Made by a program: the position numbers and the translations under genes. The notes under the pieces were generated by a model. That model searched no databases and was not told the origin of the DNA. It was given only the letters and a program-made list of their open reading frames with translations. 64,000 nt of DNA, from the NCBI RefSeq assembly GCF_015351105.1, contig NZ_JADKRR010000001.1:186001-250000 (forward strand), read 5' to 3'. The first letter of the stretch is position 1. Each line of letters starts with the position of its first letter. This DNA is from Clavibacter sp. VKM Ac-2872 (GTDB lineage Bacteria; Actinomycetota; Actinomycetes; Actinomycetales; Microbacteriaceae). Below are positions 33,797 through 51,050 of the stretch, piece by piece.

Positions 33797-35719
33797 TCAC
33801 GCGGCGGGCGGGTCCGCCTCCCGCGGCACGAGCGCGCCGAGCGGCAGCGACGCGCCCGCGGCGGCGGGCAGGCGCACGAGGTCCATGCCGGCCTCCCGCG
33901 CGAGCTCCTCGAGGCCCACCGGATCCCAGGAGTAGGCGTCGTGCACCTCGCGCGCGCGGCCGTCGGGCTCGCGCGTGCGCCACCGGGTGCGGAGGGCGAG
34001 GAGGCCGTCGGGCGCCGGATCCGCGCGGAACCACCACTCGACCTCGTCGTCGCCCACGCGCGTCCGGGCCAGCCGCGACTCGGGCACGCGCGTCCCGGGC
34101 TCGAGCCCCATCGTCTCGACGACGACGATCCCGCCCGGGATCAGCCGCTCGGCGATGCGCGGCCAGAGCCGGGCGCGCTGGCCCGCGTCGAGGTGGCCGA
34201 GCACCCCGCAGAGGAGCACCGCGGAGAGGCGGTCGGGCAGCTCGAGGTCGGGCGCGGATCCGGCGGTCACCGTCACGCGCTCCTGGAGGCCGGGGGCGTC
34301 GAGGATCCGCGCGGTGAGAACCGCCCGCAGCGGCTCGGACGGCTCGGCGGCGACCACGCGCGCCTCGGGATGCGCACGCGCGACGGCCCGCGCGACGACG
34401 CCCGTGCCCGCCCCGATGTCCAGCACGGGCGCCGCGGACAGGTCGCGGCCGTCGAGCAGGCGGCAGACGGCGGCGGCCGTGAGCTCGGCGTGCGCGGCGG
34501 CGGCGAGGTCGAAGAGCTCGGCCGCGGGTCCGTAGGGGTCGACCGCCGCCGGATCGGGGGACGCGGGCGGACCGCCGGAGCCCGGGCCCGTGGTCGCGGG
34601 CGCCGGCTCCGCCGCGGGCAGGATCGCCGCGGCCGTCACGCGCGGCGGCTCGCCCGGCCGGATGCTCCGCGGCGGGCCGAGCCGCCGGGTGAGGTCGACC
34701 CACGCGCGTGCCATCGTGATGTCCGCCTGCGCCGCGCGGAGGGCGTCGCCGTCGCCCGCGCGGATCTCCGCCACGAGCAGCCCGAGCGCGTGCGCCACCG
34801 CATCCGGCCACACGTCGTCGAACAGCTCGCCCGCGGTCGGGGCGGGCGCGTCCGGCCAGGAGGAGAGCCGCGGCAGGGCGCGCCGCGCGGGATCCCCGTC
34901 GAGGTCGAGCCGGCCGGCCGCGTCGCGCCGGGTGAACAGGGCCGGGCTCCAGGTCACGGGCCCGTGCACGTCGGCGAGCGTGAGCACGCCCGCCTCCGAC
35001 GCGAGCGCGATCCGCGGCCAGAGCAGCGCGTGGTTGTCGCGGTCCGCGGGGTGCAGCTCGTCGTGCACGCGCAGGGAGAGGGGCACGCCGCCGACCACGC
35101 CCTCGATCGCCGTGAGCGGGGACGGCCGGGCCTCCAGCGCGGTCAGCTCGCGCGGGCGGGGCACGGGATCCGCGAACGCCCACGGCCGCAGCCCGCCGAC
35201 CGCCAGGCCGAGGACGTCGACGAGCGGCTGCAGCAGGTGGACGGGACCCGCGGCGTCCACGTGCACGAGCGGGCTCCTGGCCCGCAGCCGCTCGGCCGAC
35301 GCGAGGAAGCCGCGGGTCGCGCGCACGTGCCGGTAGTGCGTCGAGAGGCGGTAGCGGACGCCGGCCCTCCGGGCCGCGCGGGCGGCCGAGGTGATCTCGT
35401 CGGGGTGGGCCGGGTGCTCCTGGAGGACGTGGATCCCCCGGGCGAGCAGCGCCAGCACGAGGTCGGATCCGGGCCCGCCCTGCACGGCGGAGCCGACGGC
35501 GACCGAGGCCACGTCGACGTCGGCGGGCAGCTCGGCGACGTCGGTGACGAGCGGGACGCCGTGCTCGGTCGCGAGGGCGCGGGACGCGTCGCCGCCGCGG
35601 GCGAGGATCCCGACGAGCCGGAGCCCGGGCACGGCCCCGACGGCCCGCAGGTGGATGCGGCCGAAGCCGGTGCCGCAGACGACGACGCGCAGCTCCCGGT
35701 CTGCGGCGTCCCCGGTCAC
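33797..35719 (-). CDS. Thiazolinyl imide reductase fused to a SAM methyltransferase
   Basis: A 640-residue two-domain protein. Residues 1 to about 360 are a thiazolinyl imide reductase of the PchG/Irp3 (YbtU) type: the NADPH loop is VVVCGTGFGRIHLRAV, with LEEH/LQEHPAHPDE and STHYRHVRATRGFL as family blocks. A Pro/Gly/Ser linker around 375-395 leads to a class I methyltransferase with motif I VLDIGAGTGVVARAV and RLIPGGIVVVETMG. In known pyochelin and yersiniabactin pathways the reductase is free-standing. It reduces a thiazoline ring to thiazolidine on the NRPS, and the fused domain could N-methylate the nitrogen just exposed. Its GTG overlaps the stop upstream by 4 bases. Confidence 0.88.
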   Translation of the reverse strand: MTGDAADRELRVVVCGTGFGRIHLRAVGAVPGLRLVGILARGGDASRALATEHGVPLVTDVAELPADVDVASVAVGSAVQGGPGSDLVLALLARGIHVLQEHPAHPDEITSAARAARRAGVRYRLSTHYRHVRATRGFLASAERLRARSPLVHVDAAGPVHLLQPLVDVLGLAVGGLRPWAFADPVPRPRELTALEARPSPLTAIEGVVGGVPLSLRVHDELHPADRDNHALLWPRIALASEAGVLTLADVHGPVTWSPALFTRRDAAGRLDLDGDPARRALPRLSSWPDAPAPTAGELFDDVWPDAVAHALGLLVAEIRAGDGDALRAAQADITMARAWVDLTRRLGPPRSIRPGEPPRVTAAAILPAAEPAPATTGPGSGGPPASPDPAAVDPYGPAAELFDLAAAAHAELTAAAVCRLLDGRDLSAAPVLDIGAGTGVVARAVARAHPEARVVAAEPSEPLRAVLTARILDAPGLQERVTVTAGSAPDLELPDRLSAVLLCGVLGHLDAGQRARLWPRIAERLIPGGIVVVETMGLEPGTRVPESRLARTRVGDDEVEWWFRADPAPDGLLALRTRWRTREPDGRAREVHDAYSWDPVGLEELAREAGMDLVRLPAAAGASLPLGALVPREADPPAA

Positions 35720-36861
35720 AGGTCCTCCTCCACCATCTCGCCCGCGTCGCCGGCGTCGTCGATGCGGGTGACGGTGCTCGCGCCCGACGCGGCGACGAGG
35801 TCGAGGACGCGCCGCGGATCCAGCACGTCGTGCGCGAAGCCGACCCCGGGTGCCACGGCGCCCGCGCGGATCTCCCGCACGGTGATGGCCGCGAGCTGGC
35901 CCGCGAGCACGTAGCTGTCGTCGCTGTGCAGCACGACCGCGCGCTCGACGGGCGCGCCGTCTGCCGCGGTGCCGCTCACGGAGACGGCCAGCACGTGGAA
36001 CGGCCGGGTGCCGACGAGGTCGAGGTCGCCCGCGCGGATGAGCGCGTCGGCGGCGGCCGTCGCGCCGTCCTCGCCCGCGAGCAGCGCGGGCAGGCGGTTG
36101 AGGGCGTCCCGCACGGCGGGGCCCGGGTGCACGTTCCACCACGCGGCCTCCGCGAAGCCGTGCCCGCGGGCGATCCGCTCGGTCTCGGCCGACAGGTACG
36201 GCTGCAGGGCCACGCGTCCCGCGAAGAACGGCGCGGTCGCGTCCTCCTCCGCGCGGAGCGCGCGCTCGACGCGCCGACCACCGGACCACGCGGCGAGCGG
36301 CGTGCCGTACGCGGTGGATCCGGGGCCGCCGGCCGCGAGCGACAGCGGCACGTCGAGCGCGACCCCGGGCGAGCACGCCTCGACGCCGCCCACCCAGCCG
36401 CGCAGGCGCAGCGGACCGCGCAGCCCCTGGGCGGCGAGCCGCGGCAGGAGGCCCGACAGGCCGGGGACGACGCCCGTCGACACGACCGCGCGGCGGCCGT
36501 CGCGGACGGCGGCGTCGGCGAGGCCGCGCGCGACGAGGCCCGCGCGCACGGGCTCCTCGCCGCAGACGTCGACGTAGTCGGCGCCGGCCTCGATTGCCGC
36601 GGCCGCGATCCGGTCGCCGAACGCGAAGGCCGGCGCGGCGCAGTGCACCACCACGTCGGCGCCGCGGCAGAAGCGGGCGAGGGCGTCGTCGTCCAGGAGG
36701 TCGACGGTCACGGTCTCGACCTGCCCGCCCGCCTCCTCGGCCAGCTCGCGGAGCGGCGCCTCGCGGCGCCCGCCGAGCCGCAGCGGCTCGGCGGACGCGG
36801 CGCGGAGGGCGAGCACGGCGGGCCGCCCGACGGCGCCGGACGCGCCGATGACCGCGATCAC
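35716..36861 (-). CDS. Saccharopine-dehydrogenase-like oxidoreductase
   Basis: A 381-residue protein from a GTG overlapping the NRPS stop. The N-terminal Rossmann loop is VIAVIGASGAVGRPAVLALR (GxSGxxG), followed by VVVHCAAPAF and the YVDVCGEE block typical of the Sacchrp_dh_NADP family. The C-terminal half is less conserved. Family members reduce imines or act on saccharopine, and related enzymes (staphylopine/pseudopaline-type opine dehydrogenases are a different fold variant) also build metallophores. In this place it may reduce an imine, thioester or ring in the product. The exact step is unknown. Confidence 0.8.
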   Translation of the reverse strand: MIAVIGASGAVGRPAVLALRAASAEPLRLGGRREAPLRELAEEAGGQVETVTVDLLDDDALARFCRGADVVVHCAAPAFAFGDRIAAAAIEAGADYVDVCGEEPVRAGLVARGLADAAVRDGRRAVVSTGVVPGLSGLLPRLAAQGLRGPLRLRGWVGGVEACSPGVALDVPLSLAAGGPGSTAYGTPLAAWSGGRRVERALRAEEDATAPFFAGRVALQPYLSAETERIARGHGFAEAAWWNVHPGPAVRDALNRLPALLAGEDGATAAADALIRAGDLDLVGTRPFHVLAVSVSGTAADGAPVERAVVLHSDDSYVLAGQLAAITVREIRAGAVAPGVGFAHDVLDPRRVLDLVAASGASTVTRIDDAGDAGEMVEEDL

Positions 36862-39800
36862 GCGATGACCGCCCCGCCGGTGACGCGCGTGAGGATCGAC
36901 AGCACGCGCGGCGCGTGCTCGACCGACAGGCAGTCGTAGTGGTCGCCCGGGATGTCGACGATGTCGAGCTCGCCGAGCGCGAGCTCCTCCCAGTAGTCGG
37001 TGACCGCCTCCCTGCTGCCCGGGAACGGGTACGCGCCGCTGTGCCGGAGGAACGTGATGTCGCCCGCGTACGGATCCGGCCGGTAGCGCGTGATCGCGAA
37101 CACGCTCTGCCGGAAGGTGCGGAAGAAGCGCGTCATCTGCTCCGGCGTGTAGCTGCCGGACGCGGGCGGCACGACCTCGCACATGCGCGCGATGCGGGCC
37201 CGGCGCGGGATGCGCGACAGGTCGAGGAAGGCCCGGCCGATGTCGGCGAACTCGCCGTCGAGCGACGCGTAGCCGTCCACGGGCATGACCCCGGGGGTCC
37301 TCTCGAGGATGCGCGCGCCCGCCGCGGCGATGCGCCACGGGTCGGCGGGGAAGCCGAGGTCGACGGGGTCGATGCCGATCATCATCGCGAAGGAGTACTC
37401 GGACACCATCTCGTCGTCGAGCCGGAACGCGGGGCTGTGGCTGCTGATCGCGGTGAACGACGCCACGTCGGCGCCCGCCTCGGTCAGCGCGCGCGCCACC
37501 TCGGTGGCGACCAGGCCGCCGAGGCAGTAGCCGACGACGTGGAAGGTGCGGATGCCCGTGGCGAGGAGCTCGCGGGCGTACTCCGCGGCGATCCGGTCGA
37601 TGAGCCCGTGCGGGTCGGCGTCGAGGAAGGCGTCGAGGTCGGGGACCTCCACGCCGTACAGCGAGCCGGTGCCGCGGGACCGGCGGCGGATCTCGGTCAT
37701 GAGCGCGCGGTACGGCATGATCGTGCCGATCCCGGCGTGCACGAGCACGGTCGCCGGTCCCCGGCCGGATCCCGAGAGCAGGCTCACGGCCGGCGTCGCG
37801 GGGGCCTCCCGCTCGCCCGCGGCGCCCTGCCCGGCCTGGCGCACGTAGCCGGCGAGCCCGGCGATCGTGGGCCGGCGCAGCATGTGGCGCAGCACGACGT
37901 CCCACTCGAGGTCGACGACCTCGGGGAGCTGCTCCCGCATCCGGCCGACGAGGCGCGCCACGAGGAGCGAGTCGCCGCCGAGCGCGAAGAAGTCGTCGTC
38001 GCGGCCGATCCCGGGGCGGCCCAGCAGCTCCGCCCACAGCTCCTGGAGGCGGCGCTCGACGTCGTCGCGGGGCGCGTCGGATCCGGCGGCGACCGTCGCA
38101 GCGGGCGCCCGGTCCTCCGCGAGCCGGGCGAGCGCGGCCCGGTCGACCTTGCCGTTCGCGGTCACCGGCAGCGCGTCGAGCACCTGCCAGCGGCGCGGCA
38201 CCATGTACTCCGGCAGGCGCTCGGCGGTGTGGCGGCGGAGGGAGGCGTCCCGCAGCGGCGCGCGGTCGGTCTTCACCCGCGCGAGCAGGAGGTGCTGGCC
38301 GAGGCCGGAGAGCGGATCCGCGTCGGCCGGCACCTGCTGGATCCCCTGCCCGCCGAGGTCGTCGAGCATCGCCCGCCACTCGGCGGCCTCGAAGAGCAGG
38401 GCGTCGCCGGCGAGCCGCGCGTCCGCGGGTCCGCCCGCGCGCACCTCCATGAAGTCGGTGGCGATCATCAGCGGCGGGTTGTCCTCGCGCGTGCTCTCGA
38501 TCACGGCCAGGTGGCCGTGCGGGGCGAGGAGCCCGCGCAGGCGGCGGAGGGCGGCGGGCACGTCGGGCACGCCGTGCAGGCCGTTGGAGCAGATCACGAC
38601 GTCGTAGGAGTTCGGGCGCTGCCCCTGCGGCAGCGGGTCGGCGGCCGGGTCGAAGGCCTGGAAGCGCACGCCCGGCCGGTCGGGGTGGCGCTCGCGCGCC
38701 TCGCCGACGTGGAACATCGAGGGGTCGGTGAACACGTACTCGACGGATCGGCCCGCGAGCGCGGGGATCAGCTGGTCGGCCGCGCCGCCCACGCCGCCGC
38801 GCACCTCGAGGATGCGCAGGGGCTCGTCCGCGCCGTGCCCGCGGCTGTCGTGCCGGTCGGCGAGCGCGACGACCGCCGCCGTGAGCGCCGCGGTGAGCAG
38901 GCGCACGCCGAGGTTGTCGCGGTAGGCCGCGCCGATCGCGTCGCTCGGGGCGCCCGGGTAGAGCAGCTCCGCGATGTCGAGGTCGCCGCTCACGAGGTCC
39001 GCGAGCGCGAGGCTCGACGCCTGCACGTGGCGCAGCAGCTCGGCGCTCCAGCGGATCTCCCGCTCGGCCTCCTCCACCCGGGCCCAGGCGCGGGCGACCC
39101 GCTCCGGATCGGCGGGGAGCGCGCCCCGGTAGCGCCCGTCGGCGTCGCGCGCGATGCGCCCGCGCCGCTCGAGCGCGCGGAGCCACCGGCGCACGACCAC
39201 GCGGTGCGCGTCGCTCGCGCGGAGGAGCCCGGCGACCTCGTCCGCGGTGACGGGCACGGCGTCGTCGACGAGCGCCCCCGCGGCGGCGAGGGTCCGCTCG
39301 ATCACGCGGAGCGCGTGCTCGTCGAAGCCGGCGAGGAACGCGCCGAGGGCGTCCGTGTCCACGTCCGCCGCGGCGACCGCGAGCGCGGCGCGGGCGGCGT
39401 CGCCGGGGGCGCCGTCCTCCGGCGTCGCGGCGGGCGCGATCCGCTCGGGCTGCACGATCCCGACGAGGTGCCGGCCCGCGGTCCCCTCGGCCACCTGCAC
39501 CGCGCAGTCGGCGACGCCCGGGTGGGCGAGCACCGCGGCCTGGATCTCGGCCAGCTCGATGCGGTAGCCGCGGATCTTGACCTGCGCGTCCTCGCGCCCG
39601 AGCAGCTCGATGCTCCCGTCGGGCAGGTACCGGCCGATGTCGCCCGTGCGGTACTCGCGGTCGCCCGTGGCGGGATCCACCGGGAAGCGCTCGCGCGTGC
39701 GCTCCGCGTCGCCGAGGTACCCGAGCGCCACGCCCGCGCCGCGGATGAGGATCTCGCCGGGCACGCCCTCCGGCCGGTCGCGCCCGAGGTGGTCGACGAC

Positions 39801-42418
39801 CGCCAGGCGCTGGCCCCGCAGGGGCGTGCCGTACGGGATGCTCGGCCGCAGCCGGTCGACCTCGCCGACCACGTGGTGCACCGACCAGATGGCGGCCTCG
39901 GTCGCGCCGCCCAGGCTCACGACGGTGAGCTCGGGGTGGCCGGCGCGCATGGCGTCGGGCAGGGTCACGGGGATCCAGTCGCCCGAGAGGAGCGCGAGCC
40001 GCAGCGTGCTCGGGCCGTCGTCGCCCGTCGGGCCGCCCGTCGCGGCGACCGCGTCGCGGTAGTCCTGCAGCATGCGCGCCTGCGCGGGCACGGAGTTCCA
40101 GAGCGTGACGCGGTGGCGGGCGATGAGCGCGGCCCAGTGCGAGGGGTCGTCGCGTCGGCGCGGGTCGGGCAGCACCATCGCGCCGCCCGCCCCGAGCACG
40201 CCGAGCACGTCGAAGACCGACAGGTCGAAGCCGAGGCCGGCGAGCGCGAGCACGCGGTCGTCGGGGCCGACGCCGAAGCGCTCGCGGATGTCCACGAGCG
40301 TGTTGTGCGCGGCGTGGTGGGAGAGGATCGCGCCCTTGGGGGTGCCCGTGGACCCGGACGTGTAGATGACGTAGGCGGGGTCGGCCGGATCCACGCCGTC
40401 GCGCCCGGCATCAGGGGCCGGCCGGCTGGTGGCGGGCTCGAGCGCGTCGACCGCGATCCGCTCGACGCCGGTCGGCCAGTCCGCGGGCGCGCCGACGAGG
40501 GCCTCCTGCGTGAGCACCTGCCGGATGCCGGCGTCGGCCAGCACGGTGTCGCGGCGGATCCGCGGCTGGGCCACGTCCACCGGCACGTAGGCGCCGCCCG
40601 CGAGGAGCACGCCGACGACCGCGACGACCTGCTCCCAGCCACGCTCGGCGACGATCGCGACGCGGTCGCCCGGGCGGTGCCCGGTGGAGCGGAGGCGCGC
40701 GGCGACGGAGGCCGCGCGCCGCACGAGCTCGTCGTGGGTGAGCGTGCGGTCGGGGGCGATGACGGCGGGCGCGTCGGGCGTCGCGTCCGCTGCCGCGAGG
40801 AGCGGCTCGTGCACGAGCGCGGGGGCGACCGGATCCCCGGTGTCGCCCACCCGGATCCGCCGCGCGCGCTGGTCGGCGGGCAGGTCGACGGCGCACGGGC
40901 GGTGCCACGCGGCCGGGTCGTCGGCGAGGGCGCGCACCGCACTGAGGAAGGCGTCGAACGCGGCGTCGGCGACGCCGTCGGCGAGCACGCCCTCCCGGAC
41001 GTCCCAGCTGAGCTGGAGGCCGTCGGGCACGCGCAGGGCCTGGCAGTCGATCCAGACCTGCGGCGTGCGCGTGACGGCCGCGGTGATCCGCCCGCCGTCG
41101 CCCGTCGGCGCGCTCGCGGCGTCCCCGGCGAGGGCGCTCGTGAAGACCACGGGGGCGAGCGCCACGTCCAGCGCGTCGCCGCCGCGCCGCCGGGTGAGCT
41201 CGGCGAGCAGCTCGGTGCCGCCGCACAGCGGGTGGGCGAGGTCCTCGAGCAGGCGGGCGGAGAGCGCCCGCATCCGCTCGACGGCGGGCACGTCCGCGGT
41301 GAGGTCGACCTCGAGCAGCTCCACGGAGGTGAAGTCGCCGACCACGTGGTCCGCGCCCGCGGGCAGGCCGCCGCGATCCGAGACCGGCACGTTGAGGAGG
41401 AAGCGCGGGCTGCGGCTCCACCGGCCCGCGGTCTCGGCGTACGCGGCGAGCAGGGCGCTCGTCGGGGTCACGCCGGCGTCGGCGGCGGCCCGGTCGAGGC
41501 GCTGGGCGGCCGCGGGATCCAGCACGGCGGACAGTCGGCGGAACCGCGCGGGGGCGGCCATCGGGTCGTGGTCCGCGAGCGGCAGCTCCGGCGCGGGCGG
41601 CAGCTCATCGAGGCGCCGCCACCAGTAGGAGCGGTCCCGCTCGTACGCGGCCGACGCCGTGAGCGCGCGCCGGGCCAGCACGCAGTCGCGGAAGCCGGGT
41701 CCGTCGGCCGCGTCGGGCAGGCCGGTGGCCGGGTCGGCCACGAGCGCGCGCAGCTGGTCGAGCACGAGCTGGAGGCTCGCGTGGTCGAGCACGAGCAGGT
41801 CGACCGCCAGGTGCAGGCGGACCGCGTCGTCGGCGCGGGTGACGACGGCGCGCACGCGCGGCCAGCCCGGGTCGCGGCCCGTGCCCTGCGCGAGGTCCGC
41901 GCGCACCGCGTCGAGCCGGTGCCCGATCGAGGCCGGGCCGAGGCCGCGGAGGTCGTCGACCGGCACCCGGACGGGCCCCGGGTCGGCGAGGACGCGCTGC
42001 GAGCCGTCGGGGTGGACCTCGGCGCGCAGCATGCCGTGGTGCGCGACCAGGCGGATCCACGCGTCGACGATGCGCGCGGGGTCGGTGGACGCCGGCCACG
42101 ACAGGTCGAGGTCCGCGCTGCAGGCGACGCCGCCGTAGGGGTAGGCGTCGGTGCGGCCGAGGAGGTAGGCGGTCTGCACGGGGGTGAGCGGGAACGGCGC
42201 GTGCGCGGCGGCCGGGTCGGCGGCGGCCGGATCCGGGGCGCCCGGGCCCGTCGCGTCCCGCCGCTCGAGGAGCGCGAGCACGTCGTCGCGATGCAGGCGG
42301 ATGAGCTCGCGCCGGTCGTCGTCGATCACGCCGCGCGGCCCGCGGAACCGGATCCGCCCGTCCTCCGCCCAGAGCCGGACGCCGCGGGAGGTGAGGTCGT
42401 CGATGAGCTGTTCAGCGT

Positions 42419-42422
<4 letters not shown>
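36858..42422 (-). CDS. NRPS, docking-Cy-A(MT-like)-PCP-TE (terminal module)
   Basis: A 1854-residue megaenzyme. Residues 1-55 are a TubC-type docking domain (NAEQLIDDLTSRGVRLWAED). The heterocyclisation domain spans about 75-510, with DLLVLDHAS near 210 (DxxxxDxxS). The adenylation domain begins near 540, with core YIYTSGSTGTPKG-like A3 near 687 and RTGDIGRYLPDG near 923. The A4-A5 residues (FDLSVFD, LWNSVPA, LLSGD) fit cysteine. An MT-like insert follows (ILEVRGGVGG near 1203), then the A10 lysine in VTANGKVDRAAL near 1417. The carrier serine is in FFALGGDSLL near 1477. The thioesterase has GYCLGG near 1628, with Cys in place of Ser. It extends the chain with a third cyclised residue and releases the product. 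Confidence 0.92.
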
Positions 42423-49204
<6,782 letters not shown>

Positions 49205-49230
49205 GTGCACGCTCCTGGGACTCGTATTGT

Positions 49231-49245
49231 TGAGAATGGTTATCA
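49231..49245. promoter_or_regulatory. Zur/Fur-type box in the divergent metallophore promoter
   Basis: TGAGAATGGTTATCA agrees with the Fur-family 7-1-7 consensus TGATAATNATTATCA at 12 of 14 defined positions. It overlaps a rightward -10 TATCAT (49241-49246) and a leftward -10 TATGAT (49247-49242), so one bound dimer pair could silence both directions. No DtxR/IdeR-type TTAGGTTAGGCTAACCTAA site is seen. In actinobacteria 7-1-7 boxes of this kind are read mainly by Zur. Confidence 0.75.
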
Positions 49246-49304
49246 TATGGCTCGCTGACGCGCCGTGACGAGATCCGTCCACGGCATGAGGAGGACGCCG
49301 ACAG

Positions 49305-51050
49305 ATGCACGAGCGCGAGGGCGGGGAGCGCCCCGATCACGGGGTCGCGGGAGGATCCGCGGACTGGGCCGGCGCGTTCCCCCGCGCCGCCCGGGCGCCC
49401 GGGCGGGAGCCGGACGCCCGGCTCGACGGCATCCTGCGCCGGAGCGCCGCCCGCGTGCCCGACCGCACGGCCCTCGTCGGGAACGGCGGGCGCTGGACCC
49501 ACGCCGGGCTCGACGCCGAGGTCGACCTCGCCGCGCGCGGCCTCCGCCGGGCGGGCGTCCGGCCCGGCGACCGGATCCTGCTGCAGCTCGCCGACGGCGC
49601 CGCCTTCGTCATCGCGTGGTGCGCGCTCGTGCGCGCCGGCGCCGTGCCCGTGCACGCCATGCCGGGCCACCGCCTCATGGAGCTCGCGCACCTCGCGGCC
49701 GGCAGCGGCGCGCGCGGCATGGTCGTCGCGGAGCGCGTGGGCCGCGACGACGGCCTCGAGCTCGCGGCCGGGGTGCGCGCGGCCTGCCCCGGGCTCGACC
49801 TCGTGATCGTGCACGGCGCCCGACGCGGCGACGGCGCCCGACGCGGCGACGGCGGGCTCACGTGGGACGAGGTCCGCGACCGGGGCCGGGCCGAGCATCC
49901 CGCCGCCGCACCCGACCCGGCGCTCGACCCGGTCGCGCCCGACGGCGCGCCCCGCCTCGCGCTCCTCCTGCACTCGGGCGGCACCACGGGCCTGCCGAAG
50001 CTCATCCCGCGCCACCACGCGGAGTACTCCTACAACGCGTGGGCGGCGGCGCGCGCCGCGGGCGTCGGACCCGAGTCGGTGCTGCTCGCCGTGCTGCCCG
50101 TGGCCTTCAACTTCACCCTCGCGTGCCCCGGCGTGCTCGGCGTGCTCGACGCGGGCGGCACCGTCGTCATCGCGCCCGACCCGGATCCCGCGACGGCCTT
50201 CGTGCTGGTCGCCCGCGAGCGCGTGACCCACGTGGCCCTCACCCCCACGCTGGCGCGCGCGTGGATCGACGAGGCCGCGCACACGACCGCCGACATCTCG
50301 AGCCTCCGCGTCGTCCAGGTGGGCGGCGCCCGGCTCGACGACGTCACGGCGCGCGCCCTCGAGCCCGCGCTCGGCGCCACGCTCCAGCAGGTCTACGGGA
50401 TGGCCGAGGGGCTCGTCTGCACGACCGCCCTCGACGATCCGCCCGAGCTGCGCTGGGGCACCCAGGGCCGCCCGACCAGCCCCGACGACCTGGTCCGCCT
50501 GCGGGCCGCCGACGGATCCCTCGCGGCCGACGGCGCCGAGGGCGAGCTCGAGACCCGCGGGCCGTGCACGCTCCGCGCCTACCACGCGGCCCCCGACGCG
50601 GACGCGACGGCCTTCACCGCGGACGGCTTCTACCGCACGGGCGACGTCGTGCGTCGGCTGCCGTCGGGGCACCTCGTCGTCACGGGACGCGCGAAGGACC
50701 AGGTCAACCGCGGCGGCGAGAAGTACGCGGCCGCGGAGGTCGAGCGCTACCTGCTGGCCCTGCCGTCCGTGCGCGCGGCGGCGGTCGTGCCGGTGCCGGA
50801 TCCCGATCTGGGGGAGCGCGCGGTCGCGGTCGTCGCCTGCGCGGGGCCCGCCCCGGATCGCCGCCAGGTCGTCGCGCACCTCCGCGCGCTCGGGGTGGCG
50901 GCGTACAAGCACCCGGACCGTGTGGTCGCGCTGCCCGAGCTGCCGCTCACCGCGGTGGGCAAGATCGACAAGGCCCGGGTCGCCGCGCTGCTGGCGGCGC
51001 AGGCGGACGCGCCCGCGGACTCCGCCGCCGCCGGGGACCCCCGTGCTTGA
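49305..51050 (+). CDS. Salicylate (aryl acid)-AMP ligase
   Basis: A 581-residue stand-alone adenylation enzyme of the YbtE/MbtA/DhbE family. A3 is LLHSGGTTGLPKLIPR near residue 224. The aryl-acid pocket Asn is in PVAFNFTLACP, where amino-acid-activating domains have Asp. VYGMAEGL, RTGDVVRR and the A10 Lys in LTAVGKIDKARV complete the set. It makes salicyl-AMP and loads it on the aryl carrier domain of the divergent NRPS. AGGAGG lies about 10 bases before the ATG. An 18-bp tandem duplication gives GARRGD twice near residue 170-182. It overlaps the next gene by 8 bases. Confidence 0.9.
   Translation: MHEREGGERPDHGVAGGSADWAGAFPRAARAPGREPDARLDGILRRSAARVPDRTALVGNGGRWTHAGLDAEVDLAARGLRRAGVRPGDRILLQLADGAAFVIAWCALVRAGAVPVHAMPGHRLMELAHLAAGSGARGMVVAERVGRDDGLELAAGVRAACPGLDLVIVHGARRGDGARRGDGGLTWDEVRDRGRAEHPAAAPDPALDPVAPDGAPRLALLLHSGGTTGLPKLIPRHHAEYSYNAWAAARAAGVGPESVLLAVLPVAFNFTLACPGVLGVLDAGGTVVIAPDPDPATAFVLVARERVTHVALTPTLARAWIDEAAHTTADISSLRVVQVGGARLDDVTARALEPALGATLQQVYGMAEGLVCTTALDDPPELRWGTQGRPTSPDDLVRLRAADGSLAADGAEGELETRGPCTLRAYHAAPDADATAFTADGFYRTGDVVRRLPSGHLVVTGRAKDQVNRGGEKYAAAEVERYLLALPSVRAAAVVPVPDPDLGERAVAVVACAGPAPDRRQVVAHLRALGVAAYKHPDRVVALPELPLTAVGKIDKARVAALLAAQADAPADSAAAGDPRA
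49815..49850 (+). repeat. Perfect 18-bp tandem duplication inside the AMP-ligase gene
   Basis: Two identical units (49815-49832, 49833-49850) encode GARRGD twice, in frame, in a surface loop between the N-terminal subdomains. Confidence 0.9.

Noticed and set aside
49231-49245. Reading the box as an iron (IdeR/DtxR) operator
   Set aside because: The 19-bp TTAGGTTAGGCTAACCTAA pattern is absent; only the Fur-family 7-1-7 layout fits.
49205-49282. An upstream start for the first NRPS
   Set aside because: It would cross the operator and -10 elements; the ATG at 49204 has AGGAG at proper distance.
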